Notes: a model not told the origin generated them from the sequence alone. Shown: positions 1-13,815, counted from the stretch's first letter. The stretch is 64,000 nucleotides of DNA from Mactra quadrangularis (GCA_025267735.1 CM046296.1:25880464-25944463), one strand, 5' to 3'. Program-made: numbers and translations.

Positions 1-1469
1 ATGTGGCGAATACGTAGTTTTTGTACTATTGACTACTGTTTAGTTGTGTTTTACTTAATTAACGACTATGCTTTGCTAATCACTAGAATTTCTTATTCAA
101 TGTGAAATACACATTTTCAATATTCACTCCATCGCCGGTTATCCCAGGACACATTACTCCGCTATGATGTGTTATATATGAAGAGTACCTGAATAAAGAA
201 CTGTGGTTGCCGACAATGTATTTACTCTTTGGCATTGCTTCCAATGTAACACACGTATATTGGTCTGCCAACATCACTATGATAGATGGCGCTTCGAGGC
301 AATGAACTCTATAAGGTATAGAAGTCTGTCAATTGTGATTTAATGAATGGTATGCTGTGGTTTATAACGAACGTGTGATTGATGTTATTTCTAAGCACAA
401 CAATACCAAGGACATCCAATCATATGAAAAGTCTGTTTTTTGGTAAATATCCGATTAGAAATACAATTCATATTACTTTTATCAATCAAAATATCAAATA
501 CAGATTAAAAATGACAATGCCTTCGTAATACCGTGAGATTAAAGACGATTGAGCTGCATGCTGATCATTATTCGAATGTGAACCATTCTCCACATCAGAT
601 GCTGATTAATTTCATAGGAAACTCAATAATTCACAATCAAAAATTTTGGATTCATTGTGAATTTTCTTAATTTGATGATATCAATCTTATTTCTGACTCC
701 TCCCACTCGTAATATATGCATAATTTCATACATTTAAAATGCCAGAGTATACTGACTTATCCTTAATATAATACATTTTATTACAGAAAGCACAAATGCA
801 TATATGTCGTTATTTGATAAATCCATTTAAACGAAACCATTTGCCTTTCTTAATAACCAAAGTGAGCTAAAGCATTTTCATAATAAACTTTTTGTTGAAG
901 TTTCCATATCTTAGATATATATTGCTTTGAATTAAAGCAGTTAATCACGAAAGCATTAACATGTAACAAATGTGTTCAAATTAGGTTCCGTATTTTGCAA
1001 TATAATTTGATAAATACATGTACATGCCAAATGAAAAATATGAATATTTTAAACCAACCAATCAAATACTCCTCCATTGACTGCGCATCGTTTATTGCCC
1101 TTTATAAAGCATTGCCGTTTTTAATGGAAAAAGATTGTATCTAATTTGCTCTCGTTATTGTCTCAAAAAGATTTATTGTTAGTGATAATTAGTTTATCTA
1201 TGCCATCATCAAAGATTAATCAGTTTTAGATGTCAGAATTTCTCGAAACCAATACAAACGACAAGATATTTGATTACACCAGAATACTGTTACTTTCTGT
1301 CATTGAAATTCCCCATTATTTCAAGCCTAATCTTGCTTTTTGCATTTAAAATAGTTTTAAAATTTGATCGTTTTGTTCAGATGGAAGAAATAATGAGACT
1401 TCTTCTATTTAGTTTTTTTGTGTTTTTTACTTCGGGTCAACACAAAGTATTGTTAATTTACTACAGTTA

Positions 1470-1690
1470 GCCCACCAAACCTATCTTGCCTGCAATAGTA
1501 TCTATATCTAGTACTCATCTACCCTTCCCGAGGGCCAATACTTCCCCGTAGGCCTTAATAATTAAAGAACATAGACATTGTACACCATGTTCGAAGGGTA
1601 TGCTTAGTTAGAATGAGTAGTAACAACCACTTCGGGCCACAAAATTCAAAATTCTGAGCAAAGCCTACTTCGCCACATACTCCATTTTCT
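1470..1690. other. GC-richer block shared with copy B (15,415-15,650)
   Basis: This block is clearly less AT-rich than its surroundings and is conserved in copy B. Both copies keep an imperfect stem between ACCCTTCCC (about 1,521; 15,477 in B) and GAAGGGT (about 1,593; 15,543 in B), and then a CCACAAAATTC segment. Open frames in B (60 codons + strand, 94 codons - strand) are broken in A, so coding is not supported. It may be an old repeat or a decayed exon; I recognise nothing in it. Confidence 0.35.
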
Positions 1691-3941
1691 GTCTTGACAT
1701 TGTTCAGATGTGTATGAATATTTTTGTATGATTTTTTAAATCAATCTCACACCCCAAAGGAATAAAACTTAGAACAAGTATTTTGCTTTATCACTGATGT
1801 TATATATCTAAGCTTGATTAGTCCAATTCACGAAATAAATCTAATAATATTCAAATAAGTATTGACTATTTCCATTTATTTTCTCATTCACTAATTGTTT
1901 AACAGCTTATACATTGTACTGTTGAATATTATTCTGAACGATTATTTACAAAATTAATGGTAATTGGCAACAATAGAATTATTGTTTCTTTTGCATACAT
2001 ATTATTATGTCAGCAATCATGCTCTGATAATGTAATCATAGTATAACTATAATTATCATTTATGACAATTCAAATGAAATCTGTTGTTCGTATTATTTCA
2101 ACAAATCTACATAATTTCTACGGCGTTTGTTTGATTAAGATTAACATACACGTATGTTGTTTCAACTGATGCCACGCATTGAATAAATCCATAGGGATAT
2201 TGGAATCGAAGAAAGACAAAATGATTTTATTAAAATCAACATTGTCATTGTAGACGACGGCTGTAATGGTACTTTATTGAACATGTTTTCTCAGGGGAAG
2301 TGATAATAGATAATGTTCCAGACGCCATCCGTATTTCAGACTTTACCAATTAGAAACTGTGCTTATCAATTAACCTCAGTATGCATAAAATTTATCTTCT
2401 GAAATGAGACAACATACCTAGTTTTTTAATGCGATTTTCTCATAGGGTTAATACCGTAAGATTGTTTTCATCTAAGAAGTCACGGTCCACTGATTCTTTG
2501 GTTTGCTAGTAGCGCGTTTTAAGGTATGCAAAAAAAATTCAACACATAACCAAGCATCAGTTGTTCGTAAAATACCCAATATTTAGTTATTTACTGTTCA
2601 AATAATTACAAATTGATTAATTGTGCTCGAAAAACATTTGGAAAAACATCAGATACAAGTCATCATAAGAAAAAACGTATTTCAGAAAATAATCAATGAC
2701 CTTGACTTAATTATGTTGTCCCGTTCCGAGTATTTCTACATGTAGTTGTTTCCATTGAGAAAAAAGTTTAAGTCGAGACTGACTGAATCCACAATGCATT
2801 TATTTTTTACTGTTGTTAAGCTAGCCTGCTATCGTGTGAGTTGTACTGCATTTAATGCCATCAATCATCGTTGATAGAGCCGCAACTTGTGTTACCAGTT
2901 TTTTTGTAAATATTAAGATATGGAATATTGAAAATAGCGTCTTTCAGCCACAAGATGTTCAAACAAACCACTTTTAAAGTCGAGTGTGTTGTTTTCCTAT
3001 AGATTTGCAGAAAGTATCATGACTTTATTTTTAACAATATTGATGTCTATTGAGCAGATATTATGACTTTCTGACCAATTGTTACTTTAATGAGCGTTAA
3101 TATTTTTAGCTTTCCTTACCCAAGATGACAAATTAACCAATTAAGACCGATGATAAATAATTATGTTCTTAGTATTCATGTGGTATTTTAATTTTATGAG
3201 ACACAAATCAAAACCTAAATAACCACTTACATAAAACTAAACTTACAGCTGTTATAATTAGCAGCATCGAGTATTGTATGAATGACATAGTTAATGTGAA
3301 TAATAATTTTAACTGGCTGACGCGCATATCCACATATTTACCTATGTCTGAAATACATCTTCACTTCTTTTCACTAGTATCACAAATGTCGTGGCTAACA
3401 TTTTTGAATTTTATGTATGTTGATTTATGTATATATGCACTGATTTAAATAGAAGTTTTTTTCAGAATGTGTCCTTCATGATATCGGCAAAAGCTGTTTT
3501 ATAATCTTCAGACAGACAATCTGCTTTTAAATGTTCTGAGGAAAACAAGATACTTAGTTCGTGTGATTGCTGGTTAGAGACTTATGAAACATGCAGCAAA
3601 TTTATTACATTACGACGTATTGTCAGACTTCATTAAGTATATAGAAACATTTTAATACAAATTTATGTGTTGTTCTTCAATTAATTCAAGAAACAAATTA
3701 ATTATGGAATAAAATTGCATTCAATTAAAGTAAATAAATTGTGTTTGATTAGAATTATACACAAGTTAATGCGAATTCACGAGAAGTGAGTTATAAATCG
3801 AAATGTATGATTTGACGATATCTCGATCGAAAAAAGACAAAACGTCTGAAATACGTGTTTTTACATATTTGAAGAAGTCTCATCCAATAAAAAATGAAAC
3901 CTGAATAACAAAATCATACAGATGGGAAAAATAATGACTTA

Positions 3942-4967
3942 CGAGGGGTGTCCCAGTAAATCCTGTACTTTGTCCATAACTTTCTTATCTAACATCACAT
4001 GATGATCATAACTTACAAGACTGTTTGTTAGCCTTATTTTTATACAAATTAGGCATTTGACCTATAAGTATTCGCATTAAAGGCGTCTTTTTAATGTTTA
4101 GCTAATACAAGGTATGTGCATGCGGCGCAACCATTTTCACACTTGTATATTCGTTCATACTAAGTTCAAGTGTGCAGCAAAATTTTAACTTAAACTTGTT
4201 AATTGCATTTTATATTTACATAGATATTCGGAGAAATTATCTATATATTATCACACCAAATCTCAGATCATAAAATACGTATACAAGAGTGCCATACGCG
4301 TTTGCACCGAAACACAAAAACTGTGACATCAACGAGATAAGGTGACGTCAGGACAAGATTGAATCTATGTAATTGCAACTCAGTTTCATAATCAGCCTGG
4401 CACAACATGGATGGGTATAAATTTGAATTAAAACACATAGACAGACAAAATGAATCATTTGGTATACATTGTGCATACTACATATGGTAGAGTAGTTATT
4501 TATTGTGTAACATATCCACTGAATTTATTGTACCAGAAACTGCTGAAAGTGTTATTCAAAATTAAGTTGGATACTTAACCCGTGGACCATTATATCATTG
4601 ACCATACTAATATTTTGAGACTGATGTCACAAATTTGTAACAAAAGTAAGACAAAAAAAAATTGTTAAAGTAAATATGAAGTAAATACATTGCCAGTATT
4701 TGTCACTGTTCACAACAAGGCAAACTTGAGAGTAAATAAAAATGATTTCATAGACCTGACGTCTTAATATGACGTTGACTTGCGCCGCGTTGTCATACCT
4801 AGTGTCTTATAAATTGAAGCAAAACTTTTATTTTTTAATAAACCGTCTAAAAATTTAGCGTACTTACTCGCAACACATGCATTTAATGGCAGTTAAAAGG
4901 TGGTGCTAAAGTTGCGCGTAGTTTTTACGCCATAAACAGAGTCCACGATTTACTGGGACACCCCTCG
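3942..4967. mobile_element. Tc1/mariner-like non-autonomous element in copy A
   Basis: A 1,026-bp insertion present in copy A only. Both ends carry a perfect 21-bp terminal inverted repeat beginning CGAGGGGTGTCCCAGTAAAT (3,942-3,962 and 4,947-4,967). It is flanked by TA on each side (3,940-3,941 and 4,968-4,969). Copy B has the uninterrupted site AATGACTTATTGGCGAGTAATG near 17,723. A TA target duplication and ends starting CGAGGGG fit the Tc1/mariner superfamily. I found no open frame of 60 codons or more inside, so it is probably a non-autonomous or decayed derivative. It contains one TGACGTCA octamer at 4,343. Superfamily assignment rests on the ends and the target site only. Confidence 0.8.
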
Positions 4968-7900
4968 TAATGCCGAGTAAGGTATCAGTGATTTATTTAT
5001 ATCATTGATTATTTATTGTTTACATATGCCACTTGCTATCGTGCCAACTAGATATACAGCATTGTGTCAATCGTGTGAGTGTTATTTCAATCACCATTAC
5101 TGAATGATTATTATCGTTGATACGATAATTAAGAAAACGAGACATTGATTTTTTTGTTATTTTTGCATTGATACAGATTCGTGTCTAATTCTTTGTTAAA
5201 ATCTGAAATGTTTGTGATCAGGAAATACATATTATTTCGCAAGTAAACCACATCCAGAGCAGTGCATAAGTTAAGTGACTGAATGTTATATGTCACTGCC
5301 TGTTTTCTGTGTTTGTAAGTTGGTTTTGGTATGATTGAGGTTGGTTTGGAAATATCCCATCGTGAACTAACCCACTTGACAAGTAAGCCATCTGATTTAG
5401 AAGAGCCTCGTCCGGTACTATGAATTTAAACAAAATCATATTGTGTACTATTACTGACACTTAACTAATGGCCTTGACCAAAAATGATACAAAAAATGTC
5501 TACCTACTAAATTAACTTGGCAATGTAGTATGATTACTCAATCAGTTGGATATCAGATGTATAATTAGAATTAATGGTATTACGTATATATTGTGAAGAT
5601 TCATAGGCATACTTTAACTCTGGTTTGCCATTTAGCCACTCAGCTTGGTGTCGCCTTAAACAATTAGTGTTTGTTAGATTAACCACTCAATGTCCTCATT
5701 TGTTATCATTCTATAACCACAAGGTATCAACTCCCTGAGAATATCCTCAATTGAAACAACACTAGTGAATCTATAATTGGGCAAAACTATTGCCTGATTT
5801 GTATAAATTAGGTATACAGTAAATGGTAATTAGTTAAATGCGATGTGGTCCGTTGTCCGCTTGGCCAATACAGTTTATGGCAAAGTTGTCTACGTAGTGT
5901 TGAAAATGAAAAAAAATATTAATTTACAGAGATGTGTTTAAAATACTGAACATTGTTCTTGTACCAAATTTTAAATTCAATTTGGTAATTTTCATCGACT
6001 AATTTTAAATACAAGCATGGTAGCATGGTTCTTATTTTAATGTTAGACCATATGTGTAAGCAATTATTCTGGATTGGAATAGTTGTTAGATCTGAATGAT
6101 TGGATGTAATAAGTCATTCATTTGGTAATAGCTAAATAAAATATAGAATTGTCAGCAAATTGCCGTTTTCTCTGCCAAAGCTGTCAACTATCCAGACGCG
6201 TTTCCTGACTATACCATACTTTATTTGCATTTGAATTCTAAATATTACACTCGCCGAGCAGCTACAAAGGGATAATCAACTTTTTAGCTTCATGAAAAGC
6301 AACAGTTTGCTTAGGTACTTGAACTTGTTAATGTCTTTTCAACTGTGTGTCTATAAGACTTTATTTTGTTTATGTTGTTGTTACAGTTGCAATACATGGC
6401 CCTTAAATCGAATAATTCATTGTTTGTACATTTATCGTCATAACCCGGAGCAATACCAGCGCACGCAAGTCAAATATATGTTATCATTAACATTGAATGC
6501 ATTTTAATGTAATTTCATAATTATGTTAATAATATGTTTTAGATCGTATTAAAGAATGCATTTCGACTAATTGCATAACTAAGTGTTTTAGAATGTTGAA
6601 AACTTATTTGACACATGTTAAAGAGTTTTTCGCACATACTATTCATGAATAGTTGTGATTTCATACCAAAAGCAATACACAGCAAATACGATCGTTGAAG
6701 GCAGTCACATTTCTTCAGGAACAAGATTGGCGGTTTTCTACAAAACATGACATTTATTGCCCATAACAGCTCAATGCTTTAACGACAATTATATGCTTCT
6801 AGTTTTCAACTAATGGAGTGTTAAAATGGATTTAAAGCTGGTTATAATTTATTAAAATTGTTGTTTTGCCGATGATTAATCTGCATTAGATGTCAGGATT
6901 TTATCCAATGAACATGATTTACAGAAAATTAAAATATCAATTCAACGTAATAACTTCGTCTATAAAAATGTTTTCAATATTTTAAAAGCAAACACTTCCA
7001 TGATATGAATTTTAAATTGTTTTAACATGTGCTGTTTTTGGTAAATTGAGGGTAGTACTATTAGGACAAATTTGTGATCAAGACTGCCTCATTCGTGATA
7101 AGATGTTTGTTCTTGTTTTAAACAAATCTGACACTGTTAATGAAAGGTAACCATTGAGAGCTATCGCTGATTCAGCACACTTTACATGTTTTATTTGATC
7201 AAATAAAGCAATGGATACCATATTAATTATAAGTGTATTATTTACTGATATATATTTGCTCCATTGTTTAAGATGTATACTTTATCGTACGTGTAAGGTT
7301 AAATGGTAAATTTGATCTTCGAAAATGATTACATTTAAATGATCACACATACATTTGTAAACAATGAATGAATGTAGTGCATTTAACATAAGTGTCAGCA
7401 CATCGCTTTTACTTCTTCATTAACTTAATATTAGTTGACACGATTAGTCTTGATATAACCATTAATTTTTAATACACTATTAGATATATCTATTTAGCAA
7501 AAAATAAGTGATCGACATTTGCATTTAACATAATTTATTTCTGTACTAGTGTTGTTTGTATCAATAATGACGGGCACCACGATCTTCTTAGATTTATGAA
7601 CATGATACATTACAATTAACATCAATGTCTGTTGAATAGAATCATATTCTTCAAATATGTTATCAGAAAATTTATTTCAATGGCGTATTTTACAAATTAT
7701 TGTTTTTTTACGAATAACAATATGCCTTACGAGTTACCATGCATTATATAAATTAATTGAATCTCTGAAACCAATGATATCACGATTGCGTTTTGCTAGA
7801 CATAATGCTATTGTAGACGACTGTATCATATTTTATTGAACAAAGTTTTCCCATGGGATGTTGTCTTTGATAATGTGTCAGATGCCTATTCAAATTTACC

Positions 7901-8142
7901 ATTTGCCTATCTCAAGTTGTAATCTATATGAGAGCATTAAATTATCAATTGACACCATCCATTTATTTTTTTTATTATTTCTCGGAACTAAATCAACATT
8001 GGCTTGTATACATTCTACTATCGTCCTTTTTCAAATTAATAACACATTCATCAAATCTTAAATAAATGCATCCATTGTGAACATCGATTTTGTCTTTAAT
8101 TTAGCTTCAGCGATTTCAAAACCCCTAAAATGACGTTTAGGG

Positions 8143-9960
8143 CACAACAAATTGATCATATGTTCTATGGATTCTGTCAATAAAAAATTGGAGCGAGCGA
8201 GCGAAAAATATTTTTTTCCATATTTTGTAATTTGAGGAGCAAGCGAAAAGCGAAGAAAAAAATTTACGGTTTCTATTTACTTAAAGCTCAAAATAGCATA
8301 GAAAATATTTGGACTTTCTTATAGAAAAACAACTAATGGTCATTTATAAGAGCATAAGAAATAACTTAGTCACAATAGTCATTTATACTGTCTTTGTGTG
8401 TCATAATCTAGCATATTTCAATATGAATTCTGCATTTAAGGTGTTACTTCCATGAATAATAATGACTTACATTGATGAATATGAACTATTAAGTATCTTG
8501 CTAGTAGGCTTTCATAATGGTGACCTAGACATATCAGAATAGCTTCAATAGGGAATACATGTAGTAAGTTATTATATGAAATAACTGTATTTGAACCAGG
8601 GCACTTTCATTACCTTTCTAACTACTCTGTATTCAAGCATTAATTATTATGAAATCTTAAAATAATATGACATGACTTTTTAATCTAATATTAACTCTAT
8701 AATTATATGGTATAATAAAAAATAAGTAGCTCTATGCTATATAAAGTAAGATAACAATTACTTCAGATTCAAGTTAAATTGAATTTAAAACTAGTCAGGA
8801 ATAGGGGTGAAGAGGGATACACCTTCAAGAATTCAACAATAAAAGCTAACTTTGGATGATTTGTCTTTGGTATTTCTTTAATTATTACTGGATAACATAA
8901 TTAGGATGCACAAAATAATACCAATTATCAGAACCACACTAAAACTATAACGAACCAAACTTGCAGACATTTTGTTTGTAGGAAAATAGTCTTAATAATT
9001 GGGTGAGCTGAGTTTTAGACTAAAAACATCCCACATTTAATTGAGTAAGTGTGAACTGAATAGAATCAGAACCCGACTAAAATTATAATGGACCAAACCT
9101 GTTGACTTTGGGTGTATAAATTAAGTCTTGATAATTTGGTAAAGTAGGCTATGGACATTCAACATTCAACTAAACTTAAGTTAGATTGTAGGAGAATTTT
9201 AAGATCAGCACCCCATGGACCAACCCGTATCTAATAACATTTATGTATGAATATAGTATCATTATTGAGTAAGTCATGCTTAGAAATAAACAACACAGAA
9301 TTATTCTCAAGTTGTCATGAAAAAAACTCTTTTGGATAGCATCCCTCTAAAATTTTATTGGACCAAACCTGTTCACATTTTAAGTATAATCATATTTTCA
9401 AAACTTTGGTAAATTATGCTATTTCTAAATGTCTAAAATCCATCATATTTAATTGAGCCAGAAAGATTAATTTTGGGCAAAATTTTAAGTATGCAAACTT
9501 TTCTCTCTTTCCTACCTGCCCTCTAAGTAATGGATCGGCCTGCATAAGTTTTACTCTGCAAGGACATTTATGACGTCACACATAAGCTGTGTAAAGAGTC
9601 TATGTAGACGCAATGTCAATTGTGAATTTGTTTAAGATATTATTTTAAGGACTAAAACAGAGTGTAGTTATCATATTTCTGAACAAAGGATTGTGTCGTG
9701 ATTTCTAAAGACGTATGTTAAAAGAATACATTTCTTTTTTAACCTTTATAATAGTCTGGTGAAATTAGGCTGATTTAAATGGATATTTAGACCTAAAATT
9801 GATAATTTTCTGTGTAATAAAACTTGGTCGAGTGCCAAATTTTCCGAATTGTTTGATGCGGTAAAAATTTCAAGGTGTGGGAGCAAAAAAAAATTTTTTT
9901 TTTCCATTTTCGGATTTTTAGATGCGGGAAATCCGACGAACATATGATCAATTTGTTGTG
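8143..9960. mobile_element. 1.8-kb terminal-inverted-repeat element in copy A
   Basis: An insertion of about 1,818 bp bounded by perfect 23-bp inverted repeats beginning CACAACAAATTGATCATATG (8,143-8,165 and 9,938-9,960). Copy B lacks it and reads straight through near 20,930-20,970, although the B junction still has a short CACAAATGATGTG-like remnant. Just inside the left end is a GAGCGAGCGAGCGAAAAA tract followed by a T run (8,191-8,222). Similar GGAGC-A-run-T-run-CCAT sequence recurs near the right end (9,879-9,910), so the subterminal regions are partly direct repeats. The middle holds diverged tandem repeats of about 136 bp. No transposase-sized open frame is visible and no target duplication is clear, so I leave the superfamily open. 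Confidence 0.78.
8925..9485. repeat. Diverged ~136-bp tandem repeats inside the 1.8-kb element
   Basis: About four units with starts near 8,931, 9,069, 9,203 and 9,341. The shared core in three of them runs CTAAAATTATAATGGACCAA followed by ACCTGTT; the third unit keeps only CCATGGACCAACCCG. Each is followed after about 50-60 bp by a TTGGTAAATTAGGCTA-like block and then by CATTTAATTGAG-like sequence. Spacing is 134-138 bp although the sequences are much diverged. Internal satellites like this are common in non-autonomous DNA elements of invertebrates; function is unknown. Confidence 0.6.
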
Positions 9961-10155
9961 GCCATATGCTTTAATTTTCTGATTTCGTCTTCACAATGAA
10001 TAACAAGCTTCAAATTTCCACGATTATCACAGGTTAAATTCTCCTGAAATTAACGTTTCCAACAATCTATAATCTCCTAATATCTGTCTCATTTCAGACG
10101 CATCCATTATGTTTGCAAGCTAGTGTCATTCTTTAGTCGGTGAAGCTGTGCCATT

Positions 10156-10224
10156 GTTGTGTAGTCAACACCTCGTAACTTTACTTTTTTAATTGAAGTT
10201 TTGAGGTTTTGACTCAACAGCAAC
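10156..10224. repeat. Small foldback element (three related sites)
   Basis: The sequence folds on itself: GTTGTGTAGTCAACACCTCG at the left pairs imperfectly with the reverse complement of GAGGTTTTGACTCAACAGC at the right, with CGTAACTTTAC in the middle. A related foldback lies at 26,558-26,625, where TCGTAACTT (26,571-26,579) and AAGTTACGA (26,594-26,602) form a perfect 9-bp core. In copy B (about 21,071-21,128) only the right half is well kept. All sites are followed by an ACAGCA-containing flank, which points to common descent. No coding capacity. Confidence 0.5.
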
Positions 10225-11535
10225 GCGTTTGTTACATTCCGTGTATATACACGTAAATGAAAAAGTTCACTAAAATCGAGAGATTTTAAATTTAAATGAA
10301 GTCTGATTTTTTATGTATTAATAGAACCGTACATGTCATGAACAGAGAAAATATTCGTAAAGAAAACCTAGCATCTTCGTGATCAGAAGCAATCAACGAA
10401 TAAATATCCAAACTTGATCCTTTGCCTTTACGAGAAATTAATGATGTGCATTTTGCAATAGACAGCACATTCGATTTAAACAAAGCACTAACTTATTTTA
10501 TTGAATGAAGATGTGAATTTTCTGCAGCAGTTAGCATTTGTTCAACACATTTTAGACATTCAAATTTGTTACTTTAATTAGGAAAGTAAAAAACCACAAA
10601 GAGTATAATATATTATTTAATACTTTGTAAAAATAAATATATTACTTACAATATTTTATCAACGCTTCATTTTTATATATACAATGGTCGGCTCGCTTTG
10701 TAAACATTTATCAGTAACTATATTTTACTAATTATTACAAACCCTTACATAGAACTGAACACCTCTAGGAAGGAAAACAGACTTTGTGAAATGCTCATGA
10801 AATAGTTTGATCTGAACCTTGGAACTAAAATGGATAATATTTCTTGTTTAATTTCGTTTGATAAGGCATATTATAAATGAAAATGATGCATCACCAAAAG
10901 TCAGACTTCGCGTAATAAGGACTGGGCTTACGTCAATCAATTTTAACAAGATATAATACACAAGTTATCCTTACACCAACAATACGTCCTCACAGTTTTA
11001 AAGAAGTCTCATAAATCATTAGGAACATATGTCATTATGCATCGAATATACTCATTAATCAATGTTGTTATTGAATACCTCCTATCGCTTACATGTATGA
11101 ATATACTTCCGTAATTGGATTTAAAGACCATCACAAATGCAACTACGCTTTTTATCGTCAATCTTAAGTCACTCCTTTTAGACCCTTTGCATTGACAACT
11201 TTCAAATACGACAATTTTACATTCCCAAGGCATGTCCCGGTGCTGTTTAATATACATATATCTGAAATCAATTGTTTACTCATATAATTATACAATATAA
11301 ATAACTATTAACATGACGGTTAACGGAAGCAATAATAACATGTCATAATTATGAAAGTAGATATCAAAGATATGAGAAGATTTTCCATGGAATCTGGGTC
11401 GTTGTTGTAAACACTACATGTAGAAAGGCCATTTGCTTTAAATAATGTGGTTGGTCTAGGCATTGATACTTTTACCAGGCTTAATACATTTACCTGTAGT
11501 CGGTAGAAGTTGTCTTAAATTTGAACATTTCATAA

Positions 11536-13626
11536 ATGAGTGTAATTTGTCAAATATTAAATAAATGTTTTTGTGCATTGCAAAACTGTAAAATAAAATA
11601 AAATCAGTTTACTGCAATGTCCAATGAAAACTGGAATTTACGTTTTTGCGGCTTTTTTCGTGCATTGTATAGGAGAATAAAATGAATTCGTTTTGCAGCA
11701 ATGTTTTACGTGCATTGTTAAACTATATTTATCTATATTTTGTTTCTTTTTAAAGCATATGCTTCAATAAAATACCTTACACGAGACAATGCTAATAAAA
11801 TAATTACGTCGAATAATTTCTGTAAAAAACGTCTTATAGCATGTAAGTAATTCTCTTGCGAGTTAAAACAAATGTCAATATCTCTGATCATGCTATTGTG
11901 GTGTCCAGATATACATCTCTGTGTTAATTGTAGAAGTTTATTTCGAAAGACATCATTCTTTATTTTCTATTTCTCTTGGCTTAGAAGTATACATACTGTT
12001 ACAACATTGGCAACCAAAAGTTAAATGAGGAAATCTCTTCAAAGCAACTGGGTACTCGATGATGTCGTTTTGAAAAATCTAAATGATCATCGATAATATG
12101 CGCTTAGCTTCGCCAAAGCTGTCAACATCCCAGACGCGATTCTTGATTACACTATGCTTTATTTTCATTTGAATATCATATTGGAAACACGCCGAATACC
12201 TGACAATATATCATTGTCTAACATGGCGAGTATCAGCGGTGAAGTTTTGCTTTCAGATCCATTGCCTTTGTCTTATGAAGATCGCATTCAAATTTTAATT
12301 GTACCATAAATTTGTATCAAATATTTGGAAATCGTTTCAGAAATTTTATTTACTATTTCTATCATCAAATATTTCAGACGGATATTCTCAATTAAAGTAT
12401 CTAATAATACACACATTACTGCATCATGTTGTTTATGTTTTTCATTTTCTGAATTGTTCCTATACCCAATAAAAAATAATGATTTTAAACCAAGTGCTTT
12501 ATATACGTCGTTCACAACAGTCTGAAGTATGTTTTGCTTCAAATGTAACTTCTGATGATGTGTACATTAAATATTTTCCTTTTGGTGGGTTGATCAGACT
12601 AAAGCATGGCAATCATTCTCAACCGTTGGTGTCAAAACAATCTCATTTGACCTAAGCACTTGATATGTATACTGTATTTTAATAACTAGCAAAGCAGAAA
12701 TTCAGAAGATAGTACTTAATATTTCTTATTGTCATATTTCCTCCTTATCCGATAGAAAAACTATCTCAGACTACTTTAATCAAGAAATCAAAATTATAAT
12801 TAGAACTAATTACATTTGCGAGCACTGATTACATTTTTCAATTGAAATGTGATGATTATAATTGTTAGTAATTGTCTCAATTCACAATATTTCACTAAAG
12901 TAATTAGAAATTAGCTGTACGCGTTAATAAAGAAGGCGATTTAACCAACGCCTGCTGAATGGAAGGTTTCAGTTAGTAATAATTTTTTTTTCTTTAAGAG
13001 ATCTTTGTAGTATAAAAAGAATACATGGAAAACTATTGGGCTTTTAAATGGTAAACGTATTTCTATGTACCACATATACGTTTGTTTTTTGAAATAAAAA
13101 AAAACAATTCTTAACAAACGTAACAAATATCAGAGCTGTTAATACGAAAAACGTGACCAGCATTGCTCATTTTAATTAACTCTATTGCAAGACGTCTGAT
13201 TCGACTGATTAAGAACAATGAACGATTTGTTGTTTCAAATTAAATCCGATTAAACAACAGTTGTGAATGATCTTTTCTCAGCTATATTTTGCTGACCATT
13301 AAAATTGATCTGTTCCTGTATTTCCAAGCTAAGGCGAGGAATAAAAATTAAATCCTGATTTGATTTTGATAAATTAATTTACCTTGTCACAACAGCTCAT
13401 GAACACATCATTGTTTACTGTATGCAGATTTTCACAAGTGTTTAAAAGTCAATAGCCGTACTAACCATGTCTGAGTATATTCATGAATCAGAGCGCTTTT
13501 GGATTAATAATAACATTTAAGCCACTTTTTAAGAAAAAAGTACGCGACATTTTCGCAATAGCAATACGTTCCATTTTCAATTGACATGTTTATTTCTTCT
13601 AGCAATGAGATAACACACGGAAGAGG
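11536..13626. other. Spacer between copies A and B with an old repeat relic
   Basis: AT-rich sequence without a supported gene. At 12,105-12,205 it contains a block clearly related to 6,168-6,268 and 18,960-19,070: GCCAAAGCTGTCAAC, then CCAGACGCG, then CTTTATTTTCATTTGAAT, then CGCCGA. Beyond that block the match fades. Overlapping short frames on both strands at 12,288-12,542 have no support. I take the region to be the start of a further, heavily decayed unit of the family-1 array. Confidence 0.45.
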
Positions 13627-13815
13627 CACGTACGTATCGTAGCATATTGTACTATTGACTACTGCTTACAGGTGTTTTACTTTCTTAACGACTATGCTTT
13701 GTTGATCATAATAATGATACATTCTATTTTTCTTATTCATTGTAAAATATACACTTCCAAAATTCAGTTTAGCGTCAGTTATCCCACAATACATTACCCC
13801 GCTATGCTGCACTAT

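Larger units (their letters stand above)
1..11535. repeat. Segmental duplication family 1, copy A
   Basis: This tract matches 13,627-22,835 in direct orientation almost from end to end. Anchors include GTACTATTGACTACTG near 23 and 13,648, GTAGACGACGGCTGTAAT-type sequence near 2,250 and 16,190, the segment near 5,400-5,620 and 18,190-18,400, and TAGTTTGATCTGAACCTTGG-type sequence near 10,803 and 21,745. By eye many blocks are about nine bases in ten identical or better. The window starts inside this copy, so its true left edge is unknown. Similarity ends near GAACATTTCATA at about 11,535. Two inserts (3,942-4,967 and 8,143-9,960) are absent from copy B. No recognisable gene lies inside; short open frames are not shared intact between the copies. 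Confidence 0.9.

Noticed and set aside
8925..9485. A CRISPR-like or satellite array
   Set aside because: The units are about 136 bp, strongly diverged and contiguous, with no conserved short repeat alternating with spacers, and they lie inside a transposon-like element.
11009..11257. 82-codon minus-strand frame in copy A
   Set aside because: Copy B (about 21,960-22,200) does not preserve it.
12288..12542. Overlapping frames of 84 (-) and 66 (+) codons
   Set aside because: They occupy the same bases on opposite strands in low-complexity AT-rich sequence.
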